The notes under the pieces are model-generated. The model saw nothing but the letters and a program-made list of their open reading frames with translations, was not told the origin of the DNA and ran no database searches. 52,806 nucleotides of DNA from Opitutia bacterium (GTDB taxonomy: Bacteria; Verrucomicrobiota; Verrucomicrobiia; Opitutales; Opitutaceae). The position numbers and the translations under genes are program-made. Shown in pieces: positions 7,795-15,980 of the stretch (position 1 is its first letter; every line of letters begins with the position of its first letter). The stretch is taken from assembly GCA_947461205.1 (NCBI GenBank), contig CANHJG010000020.1:1-52806 (forward strand). The letters are read 5' to 3'.

Positions 7795-9585
7795 TCATGC
7801 GGAGCGGGCGAACTGTTCGAGCCAGGCGAGTTTCTGCTCGCGGGTTTTTTCCTGGGGATTGCGGAAGATCTCGTCGTTGAGGACCAGGAGGTCGATGTCG
7901 GTATTGACGAAACAGTCCCAACCCTCGGCGGCGGTGCGAACGATGGGTTGGCCGGCGACGTTGAAGGACGTGTTGATCAAAATCGGCACGCCCGTGAGGG
8001 CGTGGAAAGCGGTGATAAAGCGATGAAAGTCGGGATGAACTTCGGGGCGAATCGTTTGCAGGCGGGCGGAAAAATCGACGTGGATCACGCTGGGGATGGA
8101 GCAGCGAGGGAAGTCGAGGCGCTCGCGGAGGTTCGTGAAATGCGCTGGCAGCGGTGCGCGCAACTTGGGTCGGAGATAGGCGGTGTAGTTCATGTAATCC
8201 GATTCGGCGGAGGAATCGAACCATTCGCCGACGTGGGAGGCGAGGATCGCTGGGGCGAAGGGGCGGAAGGATTCGCGAAATTTTACCGCGAGGTTGAGGC
8301 GCGACTGCATGCCGGGGGCGCGGGGATCGGCAAAAATGGAGCGGGCGCCGAGGGCACGGGCGCCGAGCTCCATGCCACCGCGCACGACGGCCACGATTTT
8401 TCCGGTGGCGAGCTGGGAGGCAATGTAGGTGTGAAGGTCGCTGTCACGGGGGAGCGACACGCGGTAGGGCTGGGCCGCAGGAGGGATCGGACCCGGTTCT
8501 CCGCCGAGGTAAAAACCCCGGGCGTCGATCTTGAACGGTGTCGGGGGGCGCCGTTGACGTTCGAAGAGAAGGGCGGCGCCGAGCGCTGAGCCCATGTCGC
8601 CGCCGACGGGTGAGTTGAAAACGGAAGAAAAGATTTGGAGGGATCGAAGTTTTCCGGCGGCGACGCAGTTTTGGGCGCAGCCACCGCAAAAAAGGATGTT
8701 TTCCTCGCCGGTTTGGGCACGGAGGAAGCGGGCCATTTTGAATACTTCATTCTCAAAAATTCGCTGAAGAGAGCACGCCAGATCGAGATGAACCTGATCG
8801 AGCGGGGCCGAGGCTTCACGGGCGGGCAGGCCGGTCGTGGCAGCGATCCACGGAAGTGCGTCCATCAGGGAGGCCCCATTGAAGCGAACTTCGCGGCGGA
8901 GACGGAATCCGCCCTGTTCGTCGGTGGTGAAGAGGCGGGCGAGCTCGGCGACGTAGCGAGGGGTGCCGTACGGGGCGAGCCCCATGACTTTGTACTCAGA
9001 GCCGAAAGACAGGAATCCCAGGTAATAGGTGATGAGCGTGTAGAACATCCCGAGTCCGTTTTCGTAGGGCTGCTCCCAGCGCATTTCGAGGCGACCGGGC
9101 CCGATGACGCCGGCGCTGGCGGAGTAGTCTTCGCCTTTTCCATCGATGCAGAGGAAGGCGGCTCGTTCGAACGGCGAAGTGTGAAACGCTCCGGCGACAT
9201 GGGAGAGGTGGTGCCACGCGTGGTGGAAGCGGGCGGAGGGAAGGAGCGCGCGGGCCTTTTGAAGGTACAGACTGCCCAAGGCTTCCGGCAGCAAACACCC
9301 CAGGGCGCGGCTGAGGGCGTTCCCTGGGCGACCGGTGAGATCGAAAAAGCGGCTTTGCAGCGCCTTCTCCGCGAAGACAACGTCGGTGACGTCGCGGGTC
9401 GAGAGGCCGGCCAGGTGGAGGCAATCGGCAATCGCGCGGGCAGGGAACGAGCCATCGTGTTTGATACGGCTGTGGCGTTCTTCCTGCGAAGAAGCGATCA
9501 GCCGACCGTCGACCATGAGGGCGGCATTGGCGTCATGGCCAAGCAGGCCGCCAAGGCCAACGACGATCGATCGGGGAGGGGTCAT
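7795..9585 (-). CDS. NodU/CmcH family carbamoyltransferase
   Basis: Transfers a carbamoyl group from carbamoyl phosphate (through an adenylate) to a hydroxyl; here the acceptor is presumably a polysaccharide sugar. The 596-residue protein has the N-terminal Kae1-like domain (GLLGHDANAALMVDG, then HHLSHVAGAF with the metal-binding histidines). It also has CGGCAQNCVAAGKL and the C-terminal carbamoyltransferase block GARALGARSIFADPR. The usual GPRALGNRSILADPR is altered to GARALGARSIFADPR, a Pro-to-Ala and Asn-to-Ala change at a conserved site. The ATG at 9585 gives MTPPRSIVVGLGG. A 134 nt gap separates it from the acyltransferase gene downstream. Confidence 0.9.
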   Translation of the reverse strand: MTPPRSIVVGLGGLLGHDANAALMVDGRLIASSQEERHSRIKHDGSFPARAIADCLHLAGLSTRDVTDVVFAEKALQSRFFDLTGRPGNALSRALGCLLPEALGSLYLQKARALLPSARFHHAWHHLSHVAGAFHTSPFERAAFLCIDGKGEDYSASAGVIGPGRLEMRWEQPYENGLGMFYTLITYYLGFLSFGSEYKVMGLAPYGTPRYVAELARLFTTDEQGGFRLRREVRFNGASLMDALPWIAATTGLPAREASAPLDQVHLDLACSLQRIFENEVFKMARFLRAQTGEENILFCGGCAQNCVAAGKLRSLQIFSSVFNSPVGGDMGSALGAALLFERQRRPPTPFKIDARGFYLGGEPGPIPPAAQPYRVSLPRDSDLHTYIASQLATGKIVAVVRGGMELGARALGARSIFADPRAPGMQSRLNLAVKFRESFRPFAPAILASHVGEWFDSSAESDYMNYTAYLRPKLRAPLPAHFTNLRERLDFPRCSIPSVIHVDFSARLQTIRPEVHPDFHRFITAFHALTGVPILINTSFNVAGQPIVRTAAEGWDCFVNTDIDLLVLNDEIFRNPQEKTREQKLAWLEQFARSA

Positions 9586-9620
9586 GGGGTGGGTTTCGGT
9601 GGGGCGGGCACCATCGGTTT

Positions 9621-11243
9621 TCAGGGCAACGAGGCCCGACCTTGCCAAAGCACCGCAAGGTTTCCGTTGGCTTGGCGGGCGAGTCCAAAGAGCGGGTGGG
9701 ATCCGCTTCGGTGGAGCAGCTCGGGCAGCAGGACTTGGAAACGATCACTGTAGAACGACCGCACGCTGGCCAACTCAGCGAGCCGCGAGCGGAAAATATC
9801 CACGGGCAGGACGAGTGGCCGGCCATCGCGCAGCATGACCGCAAAATCTGGCGGTGCTTTGCCGGGAACGGGCGCGGCCGTCAGTCCGTAACCACAAAAG
9901 GCGGACGTGGCAGTCGCGGAGAATTCCAGGGTGCCTTCGGGAGTTGGGCGATTCAATTCAGTGATAAACGCGAGGTCGGCGGTCGAGAGCGGGGCGGGCG
10001 GTCGGATAAGTCCGCGCGCGAGAGAGGCGCGCCATTGGATTTGGGCTTCGGGCCACAGGGCAGTCGTGCTCTTGAAGTAGTCACGCTCCAACTGGCGGTT
10101 GAGGGCCATGGCCTGGGTCCAGCGAAATTGGGTCGTGACCCGCGGCAGATGGCCCGCGTAGGAGAGGAAGCAGAAGCCCGCGGCGGCGACGAGGGCACCG
10201 GCGACCGCGGGTCGCTGTCGGGCGACTGGCACGCGGTCGAGCAGGAGCAGGTAGAGCAGCGCGAGCGCGAGCAGGCCGTAAACACGATAGCGATCCTGCT
10301 CCATGTAGTCCGGCCCCCAGCCGATCCGACCGCGGGCCGCCATCGCGACGCTGAGGGTGACAAAAAGAAGAAACAGGGCGAGGGCGGGCGGGCCGCGCCG
10401 CCACACGGAGGCGAGCAGAATCACGGCGGCGGCCAGCAGAACGACGCCTCCGGCGATGGTGGCGAAACCGATGCCGAGCGTGCCAAACATCAAGGGCGCA
10501 CCGATCATCACGGCGGCATTTTGGCAGAACTCGAGAACTTGAAACGGCGACTGCGGATTGGAGTAACTCAGGAAAAACGCTGCCCACACGACGGCACCGG
10601 AGATGGCGAAGGCGAGGCTGCGGTAGCGGAGCCCGAGGAGGGCCAGGCCGGCGGCGGCAATGGGAAACACGAGCAGACCGTTGACGGAAGCCAGCGGGGC
10701 GAGGAAGGCGAGGGCGAGGGAAGCGGCGAACGTCAGGCGGCCGGGGCGGAGGCAAAAGGTGAGGGCACCGAAAGAGATCACGAGTACTCCGAGATTTTGC
10801 ACGGCCTGCATTGCAATCAGGAAATTGGTCGCACCCTGCGGCTGCATCAGAATGAGCATGACGGGCAAGCCGCACCAAGGAGTGAGGCGAACACGGGCGG
10901 AAGCATGCAGGAGCAGCGCCGACACGCCCAGCCAGGCGAGCCAGCCGAGCGATTGGAGCAGCACAAAATCGCAGTAACCGGCGAGGGAAAGAACGGCGGC
11001 CGCGGCACATTTTGTGAGGACAATGCGGTGGCTGAAATATTGTTCGAACAGGAGGCCGAAGCGCGTGCTCCATGCCGGCGAGTCAGTCCACTGGACCAGA
11101 AAGGGAAGGATCGAGAACGTATCGTCGTCGCGGGGCAGGTCGGTGGCGTGGTGGGCGATGACGAAGGCGAACCCGGCGACCGGAGCCAGGAGCAGGGCAA
11201 ATTGCAGCGCGCGGCCAAGGGAGCGAGGAGCGGGGAAAGTCAC
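9621..11243 (-). CDS. Polytopic membrane protein of unknown function
   Basis: A 540-residue integral membrane protein with about ten hydrophobic segments (for example LLLAPVAGFAFVIA, LLLHASA, LALAFLAPLASVNGLLVFPI, LLALALLYLLLL). These are followed by a soluble C-terminal part of about 150 residues. The topology resembles GT-C glycosyltransferases or O-antigen glucosyl/acyl-transferases, and an acidic DLPRDDDTF loop follows the first helix as in many GT-C enzymes. No diagnostic motif decides the function. The start is a GTG at 11243. Its place inside the cluster suggests a lipid-linked sugar substrate. Confidence 0.7.
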   Translation of the reverse strand: MTFPAPRSLGRALQFALLLAPVAGFAFVIAHHATDLPRDDDTFSILPFLVQWTDSPAWSTRFGLLFEQYFSHRIVLTKCAAAAVLSLAGYCDFVLLQSLGWLAWLGVSALLLHASARVRLTPWCGLPVMLILMQPQGATNFLIAMQAVQNLGVLVISFGALTFCLRPGRLTFAASLALAFLAPLASVNGLLVFPIAAAGLALLGLRYRSLAFAISGAVVWAAFFLSYSNPQSPFQVLEFCQNAAVMIGAPLMFGTLGIGFATIAGGVVLLAAAVILLASVWRRGPPALALFLLFVTLSVAMAARGRIGWGPDYMEQDRYRVYGLLALALLYLLLLDRVPVARQRPAVAGALVAAAGFCFLSYAGHLPRVTTQFRWTQAMALNRQLERDYFKSTTALWPEAQIQWRASLARGLIRPPAPLSTADLAFITELNRPTPEGTLEFSATATSAFCGYGLTAAPVPGKAPPDFAVMLRDGRPLVLPVDIFRSRLAELASVRSFYSDRFQVLLPELLHRSGSHPLFGLARQANGNLAVLWQGRASLP

Positions 11244-11264
11244 GAGGAGGGCGACGGAGCGGGA

Positions 11265-12182
11265 TCAGCGGACGGAGCGGAGGAGTTGTTGGACGCGCAG
11301 GGCGGTCCAGGGGCCGACAAGACGGCGAAGGGTGCGGATCACCGGATGGTGCGATGTCGGAGCGCGGCCACCGAGGGAATGGTTCAGGGCGAGGGCGCGG
11401 CGGGCCGGGGTGAATCCACCGAGTTGGCAGAGAGAACGCGCGGCAATCTCCGCTTGGTCGGCGATCACGGGCTGAACCCGCGGAGGAAAACGGGTTGCGT
11501 AGCTCTCGAGGGCCGTGAGGCGATAGGTCCAGCTCTTTAAATAATCGTGACTGAAACTATCGTCGTGGCGGAGCGAGTGGGTGTGCACCTCGGAGACGTG
11601 GGCAAAACGAGCGTGCGCATTGGCGAGCCGGATATGGACGTCGGCGTCTTCCCACATACCAAGCTTCTCATCGCAACCGCCGACGGAGGCCCAGAGGGAT
11701 CGGCGAATGATGCTGCAGTTGAGTCCCATGGCATTCTCGAGGAGGTGGCTCAGCGGGTCTTGGATGAGGGCGAGTGGGTTGTAGCGCCAAGCGATGAGGG
11801 TGGCGCCAGTGACTTCGTTAACCCAGTCGGCGTCACAGGTGACAACGTCGTGGTGGGAGTCGCAAGCCGGAGCGAGCCGTGCGAGAAATCGCGGTAGAAT
11901 AATATCGTCGGCATCGTGGAAATGGATCCACCGGGAAGTTGCGGCGGCGGCGAGGCGGTTGCGGGCGACGGAGACGCCGGCATTGGGGTGCCCGGTGATT
12001 ATATTTAGCCCGAGTTTTCGCGCGACAGCCACGGTGTCGTCTTGGCTGCCATCATCGTAGCAAAGGACCGCATCGAAAGGGCGAGTCAGGGCACGAACGG
12101 ACTCAATAAGGCGTGGCAAATAGCGGCTCGCATTGTAACATGGAACCAGAAGCGTGATCCTTTCGCTCGGGGGCAAGGGCAT
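11265..12182 (-). CDS. Family 2 glycosyltransferase
   Basis: A 305-residue GT-A enzyme with ITLLVPCYNASRYLPRLIES, then CYDDGSQDDTVAVAR and WIHFHDADDIILPRFL, the DxD motif being DAD. A WEDADVHIRLA segment, typical of the acceptor region in GT2 proteins, lies near residue 190. It stands between the membrane protein gene (22 nt) and a methyltransferase gene (23 nt). It is not closely related to the two paralogous GT2s at 2761 and 4529. Sugar specificity is unknown. Confidence 0.86.
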   Translation of the reverse strand: MPLPPSERITLLVPCYNASRYLPRLIESVRALTRPFDAVLCYDDGSQDDTVAVARKLGLNIITGHPNAGVSVARNRLAAAATSRWIHFHDADDIILPRFLARLAPACDSHHDVVTCDADWVNEVTGATLIAWRYNPLALIQDPLSHLLENAMGLNCSIIRRSLWASVGGCDEKLGMWEDADVHIRLANAHARFAHVSEVHTHSLRHDDSFSHDYLKSWTYRLTALESYATRFPPRVQPVIADQAEIAARSLCQLGGFTPARRALALNHSLGGRAPTSHHPVIRTLRRLVGPWTALRVQQLLRSVR

Positions 12183-12205
12183 GGGCGAACTCGTCGAACG
12201 TCGGA

Positions 12206-12907
12206 CTAGCGAGGTTTATATGCATCCACGTAGATCGTCTCGTGCCGGCGCGATTCCGAGTCGCGCGCGGGATCGAATTCTCGCCGAACGATGCGTTCGA
12301 AACCTGCGTCGCGCAGCATCTTTTCCAAACTGGGGAAATCGTAGATGAACTGATGTTCTCCGCCTTGGCGGAAGAGCCAGTTCAGCGCCTCCATGGGTGT
12401 ATTCAAGTGGCGGCGCACACTGAAATGATGGTGGAAATATTCAAAGTAAGGGCTGGGAGTGCCAGCCAGGTAGGCGGTAATGACTGGTATCGGATCCGGC
12501 ACGCCGATACTGACGCGGCCACCGGGATTGAGGACACGCACCGTTTCGCGCAGGTTAGAAACCGCGCCCTCCGGATAGGGGATGTGCTCGAAGAAATGCT
12601 CCGAATAAACTTCGGCACAGCTGCCGGCGGGAAAAGGCAGTGATTGGCGAAGGTCGAGGGTGAGATCCGGAGTGCAAGGAGGGGTGAAATACGCATCGAT
12701 GTTCACCCAGCCTGCCTTGTAGATGTTGCCGCAACCCAGATGGAGCTGAAGGGGATTCTGATGAAGCAACGTGGACGCTTTTAAGCAGCCGAGCCGGTGC
12801 AAGCGGTGGAGGCGCCAGTTGGAGCGAAGCTGGCTGCGAACGGTGACGAGGTGGTCTATGACGCCGGGGCTGACGAGACGTTCTAATAGGCGACGCGTGC
12901 GATTCAT
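12206..12907 (-). CDS. Class I SAM-dependent methyltransferase, short form
   Basis: A 233-residue methyltransferase with LQLHLGCGNIYKAGWVNID near the start, AEVYSEHFFEHIPYPEGA, and VLNPGGRVSIGVPDPIP. A GGEHQFIYDF segment matches GHRFIFDE in the gene at 6341-7024, so the two are the same subfamily. It may modify a sugar of the chain. The base composition is slightly less GC-rich than the downstream half of the operon, which may mean a separate origin for this end of the locus; this was judged by eye only. Confidence 0.82.
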   Translation of the reverse strand: MNRTRRLLERLVSPGVIDHLVTVRSQLRSNWRLHRLHRLGCLKASTLLHQNPLQLHLGCGNIYKAGWVNIDAYFTPPCTPDLTLDLRQSLPFPAGSCAEVYSEHFFEHIPYPEGAVSNLRETVRVLNPGGRVSIGVPDPIPVITAYLAGTPSPYFEYFHHHFSVRRHLNTPMEALNWLFRQGGEHQFIYDFPSLEKMLRDAGFERIVRREFDPARDSESRRHETIYVDAYKPR

Positions 12908-12924
12908 GGGGCGAATTGAGGCGT

Positions 12925-13866
12925 TTATGAGTCCGTGATTTGCAGCCAGAAGCTCGAAGCCCGGCGATCTTTGCCGCGAAGCGCGGGACCGAGGAGAGTT
13001 TGCGCGGCAGGCGAGTTTGCGAGGTGCGCGCAGGGCAGGATTATCTTTATGCGACGGCTTCCTCCCAGGAGGTAAGCTGCCAAGAGATACTGCTCGGACC
13101 AGAACCGATTGAATAAGGCTGCGGGATAATCGGAGGGCAGATAAATGTCGTGGAGATGGACGATGGTGCCCGAGGGGAGACGCGGCAAAATAGTGAGGAA
13201 AAAGACCGTGACATCGCTCCCAGGCAGAGCGCGGTGGCTGCCATCAAAAAACACGACGGTTTTCGGAGTCACGAGCGCGAGAAATCCCTCAGTCATATGC
13301 TCCAACCTGCGTTGATGCACGTGATCGCACAGGGCTGCGACGGCGAGGCGAGGCTGCGGATCGATTGAAACGATCTCCATCGGGAACGCCCCAAGGCGGC
13401 GAGCCTGCCAGCTAACGCGGGTCGACATGCCAGAACCGATTTCCAAGTAGCGTTCCGGCCGGAAATGAAGGAGGAGGCCGTGCAGCGCAACTTGATCGAA
13501 GCAGGTCAGAAACGTATTTTCACGCCACGGCAAAGCTGGTTCGGCGGGGTTTTCGTGCTCGGGCCATGTGAGGCAGGCTTCCGCAGTGCCCACGCAAGCT
13601 TGCAACAGCGCGAGTTGACTGGATTGGTCGGCTTCGATGAGAGCGGCGAGTTCACGGTGGCAAGGGTGACCGTGGCCCCAGGCGGGCGCGGCGTCAGCAG
13701 CGGGAGGGAAATCGACCCGGAGGAGGTCAAGGCCGTGGCCCGGGATTTTCAATGCATCCAGAGCGTGCCAATGGTGGGGACCGCGCAAGAGGCTGCGGGT
13801 GATCGCGATTTTGATACGGAGCGCCAGACTCGTGGGGTAAAAGAATAGCTTGTCGAGGAACGCCAT
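12925..13866 (-). CDS. Class I SAM-dependent methyltransferase (Methyltransf_24 type)
   Basis: A 313-residue protein with a SAM motif RYLEIGSGMSTRVSW, an IVSIDPQPRLAV motif II, and VVFFDGSHRALPGSDV followed by GTIVHLHDIYLP. This order is typical of small sugar- or peptide-cluster methyltransferases of the Methyltransf_24 group. The first 110 residues are an extra N-terminal part with no recognised domain. It follows the wzt gene after 48 nt and precedes another methyltransferase gene by 17 nt. Substrate unknown. Confidence 0.78.
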   Translation of the reverse strand: MAFLDKLFFYPTSLALRIKIAITRSLLRGPHHWHALDALKIPGHGLDLLRVDFPPAADAAPAWGHGHPCHRELAALIEADQSSQLALLQACVGTAEACLTWPEHENPAEPALPWRENTFLTCFDQVALHGLLLHFRPERYLEIGSGMSTRVSWQARRLGAFPMEIVSIDPQPRLAVAALCDHVHQRRLEHMTEGFLALVTPKTVVFFDGSHRALPGSDVTVFFLTILPRLPSGTIVHLHDIYLPSDYPAALFNRFWSEQYLLAAYLLGGSRRIKIILPCAHLANSPAAQTLLGPALRGKDRRASSFWLQITDS

Positions 13867-13914
13867 GGAGGGGGAAGGACGGCGGGGCGCGCGGTAGGTT
13901 TACGATCCGAAAAA

Positions 13915-15129
13915 TTAACGGATGAGAGGGAGTTGCTCCCAGTTGAACGCCATGTCGAGCGGACCGACGGTCTCGGTACGAAATTCCGGGGGGCGCGTCC
14001 TCAATCCGGGAAAGTAGAATTCCATGGCAGCTTCCCGGTGTTCGGTGGAACCATCACCGTCGCCGAACCAGACATTGATGCGGTATTGGCCGGGGAGGAG
14101 TGGGGGATGCGCCAGATGCAGGCGAAGTAAGCCTGAGGCGGCCGGGTGGCTGTTGCGGCAGGGGTCAACGTGGGTGTTGGTGCCGCCGACAAGAGCCCCG
14201 AACTGGGTGGTCAGCACGATTCCGACATGAGGTCGAGTGAGCACGTGCGGGGACTCGAAGCTGACTGAGATTTGGAGGTTTCCTGACTCGAGGGCGGTCT
14301 GCGATACGGCGATATCAGTGATGCGTGGGCGATCCAGAGCGTCCGAGGACCGATGAGTGAGCGGTGGGCTCGCCATCATGGTTTGGAGCACTGCTTGGGT
14401 TGGTCCGATATGGGCAACACGGCCGGCAGAGAGTAGGATCGCCCGAGAGCAGAGCTGGGCAATGGCGCTCATTTGATGGCTGACGAAGAGGACTGTTCGC
14501 CCCTGTTGGGTTGAGACCTCACGCATCTTGCCGAGGCATTTCTTTTGAAACTGGGCATCGCCGACCGCGAGGACCTCATCGACAATCAAGACTTCTGGTT
14601 CGAGGTGGGCGGCGACGGCGAAGGCGAGGCGGACATACATGCCACTGCTGTATCGTTTGACGGGCGTATCAATGAATCGTTCGACTTCGGCGAAGGCGAC
14701 GATTTCGTCGAACTTGCGGCGGATTTCGGTGCTCCTCATGCCGAGAATGGCACCGTTGAGGAAAATGTTTTCTCGGCCGGTGAGATCCGGGTGGAAGCCA
14801 GTGCCGACTTCGAGGAGCGAGGCGATGCGCCCGCGGAGAGTGACCCTCCCCGCGGTGGGTTCGGTAATGCGCGAAAGAACTTTCAGGAGGGTGGACTTGC
14901 CGGCGCCATTGCGGCCGATGACGCCGACCACTTCGCCGGGCTGAACGGTAAACGAAACGTCGCGGAGGGCCCAGAACTCCTCGGTATCAAAGCCGGTGCC
15001 CCAGCGTGCGCGGCGCCAAAGTTTTCGCGCGGCGTGGTGCAAGGTGTCGCGCAAATTGTCGTGGCGGGCTTCGTGCTCGATCACGTAGCGCTTGGCGAGA
15101 CCCGAGACTTCGATGGCGGGGTGCGACAT
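13915..15129 (-). CDS. wzt: Polysaccharide ABC transporter ATP-binding protein with carbohydrate-binding C-terminus
   Basis: ATPase of the exporter that flips the finished lipid-linked polysaccharide across the inner membrane. In the 404-residue protein, residues 1-250 are the ABC domain: Walker A GRNGAGKST, the Wzt/TagH-specific LLEVGTGFHPDLTGRENI, signature YSSGMYVRLAF, Walker B VLIVDEVLAVGD, and SHQ. Residues 270-404 look like the Wzt C-terminal beta-sandwich that binds the chain end in Wzt proteins recognising a terminal modification. The ATG at 15129 follows the wzm stop by 2 nt. With several methyltransferases nearby, a terminal methyl group is a plausible export tag. Confidence 0.92.
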   Translation of the reverse strand: MSHPAIEVSGLAKRYVIEHEARHDNLRDTLHHAARKLWRRARWGTGFDTEEFWALRDVSFTVQPGEVVGVIGRNGAGKSTLLKVLSRITEPTAGRVTLRGRIASLLEVGTGFHPDLTGRENIFLNGAILGMRSTEIRRKFDEIVAFAEVERFIDTPVKRYSSGMYVRLAFAVAAHLEPEVLIVDEVLAVGDAQFQKKCLGKMREVSTQQGRTVLFVSHQMSAIAQLCSRAILLSAGRVAHIGPTQAVLQTMMASPPLTHRSSDALDRPRITDIAVSQTALESGNLQISVSFESPHVLTRPHVGIVLTTQFGALVGGTNTHVDPCRNSHPAASGLLRLHLAHPPLLPGQYRINVWFGDGDGSTEHREAAMEFYFPGLRTRPPEFRTETVGPLDMAFNWEQLPLIR

Positions 15130-15131
15130 CG

Positions 15132-15977
15132 TCAAATGATGTCGGCGAACTGGCGTTCGGTGCGCCGGAAATACCCGATGCCGGAACCGAGCAAGATGGC
15201 GGCGACGACCACAGAAATTCCGAGTCCGGGCAGATAGAGTTCGGTGCGGCCGCCGAGCAGGCACCAGCGCACCCCATCAACGACTCCCGCGAGGGGGTTG
15301 AGTGCGATCAGATCTCTCCAGTTGGGGAGAAAGTCAGTGCGAAAGCCGACGGGAGTGACGAAGACGCCAATCTGAAGGATGAAAGGCGTGATGAAGCGGA
15401 AATCGCGAAATTTTACGGTGAGCGCGGTGATCCAGAGTCCGGCGCCGAAGGCAATGACCAGGGCGAGGAGCACGAAGAGGGGCAAGAGCAGGAGTTGCCA
15501 ACCCGGGGCTCCGCCGAAAATGAAAATGACGGGCAGGGCCAAGGCGAGTATGACTCCGAAATCGACCAACGCGACGGCGAGGCAGGAAATCGGCACGAGG
15601 AGGCGGGGGAAATAGACCTTACTGATGAGGTGAGAGTTGCCGACGAGGCTATGGCCTGCACCGCTGAACGCGGCGGTGAACAATTGCCACGGTAGGAGGC
15701 CGGACAGAACGATCAGGGCATAGGGGAGTCCGCCATCGGGCATTCGGGCGAGTTTACCGAACACAAACGTCAATAAAATGGTTTGGATGGCCGGCTGGAG
15801 AATCGCCCACGCCACACCCAAGGCAGCCTGCTTGTAGCGAACCTTGATATCGCGCCAGGCGAGAAATCCGGCAAGTTCGCGATAGCGCCAAAGATCGCGC
15901 CAGTAGTGGGTGGAGCCACGACCGGCCTCCAACACAATCTCGGGGACAGGTGACGAGTCTAGATTTGCGCGACGCAT
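15132..15977 (-). CDS. wzm: Polysaccharide ABC transporter permease (ABC-2 type)
   Basis: Membrane half of the polysaccharide exporter, 281 residues. It has an N-terminal cytoplasmic stretch (YRELAGFLAWRDIKVRYKQA, the usual Wzm/TagG start), then six hydrophobic helices (for example LGVAWAILQPAIQTILLTFVFG and IVLSGLLPWQLFTAAF). The ending RRTERQFADII is typical of the family. It pairs with the ATPase encoded 2 nt downstream and starts 3 nt after the stop of the fusion gene. The pair shows that this locus uses ABC-dependent rather than Wzx/Wzy export. Confidence 0.92.
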   Translation of the reverse strand: MRRANLDSSPVPEIVLEAGRGSTHYWRDLWRYRELAGFLAWRDIKVRYKQAALGVAWAILQPAIQTILLTFVFGKLARMPDGGLPYALIVLSGLLPWQLFTAAFSGAGHSLVGNSHLISKVYFPRLLVPISCLAVALVDFGVILALALPVIFIFGGAPGWQLLLLPLFVLLALVIAFGAGLWITALTVKFRDFRFITPFILQIGVFVTPVGFRTDFLPNWRDLIALNPLAGVVDGVRWCLLGGRTELYLPGLGISVVVAAILLGSGIGYFRRTERQFADII

Positions 15978-15980
15978 CGG

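Noticed and set aside
9642-11540. 632-residue plus-strand open frame
   Set aside because: Gly/Glu/Arg-rich translation with no domain; it lies antisense to the membrane protein and GT2 genes and is a GC-rich shadow.
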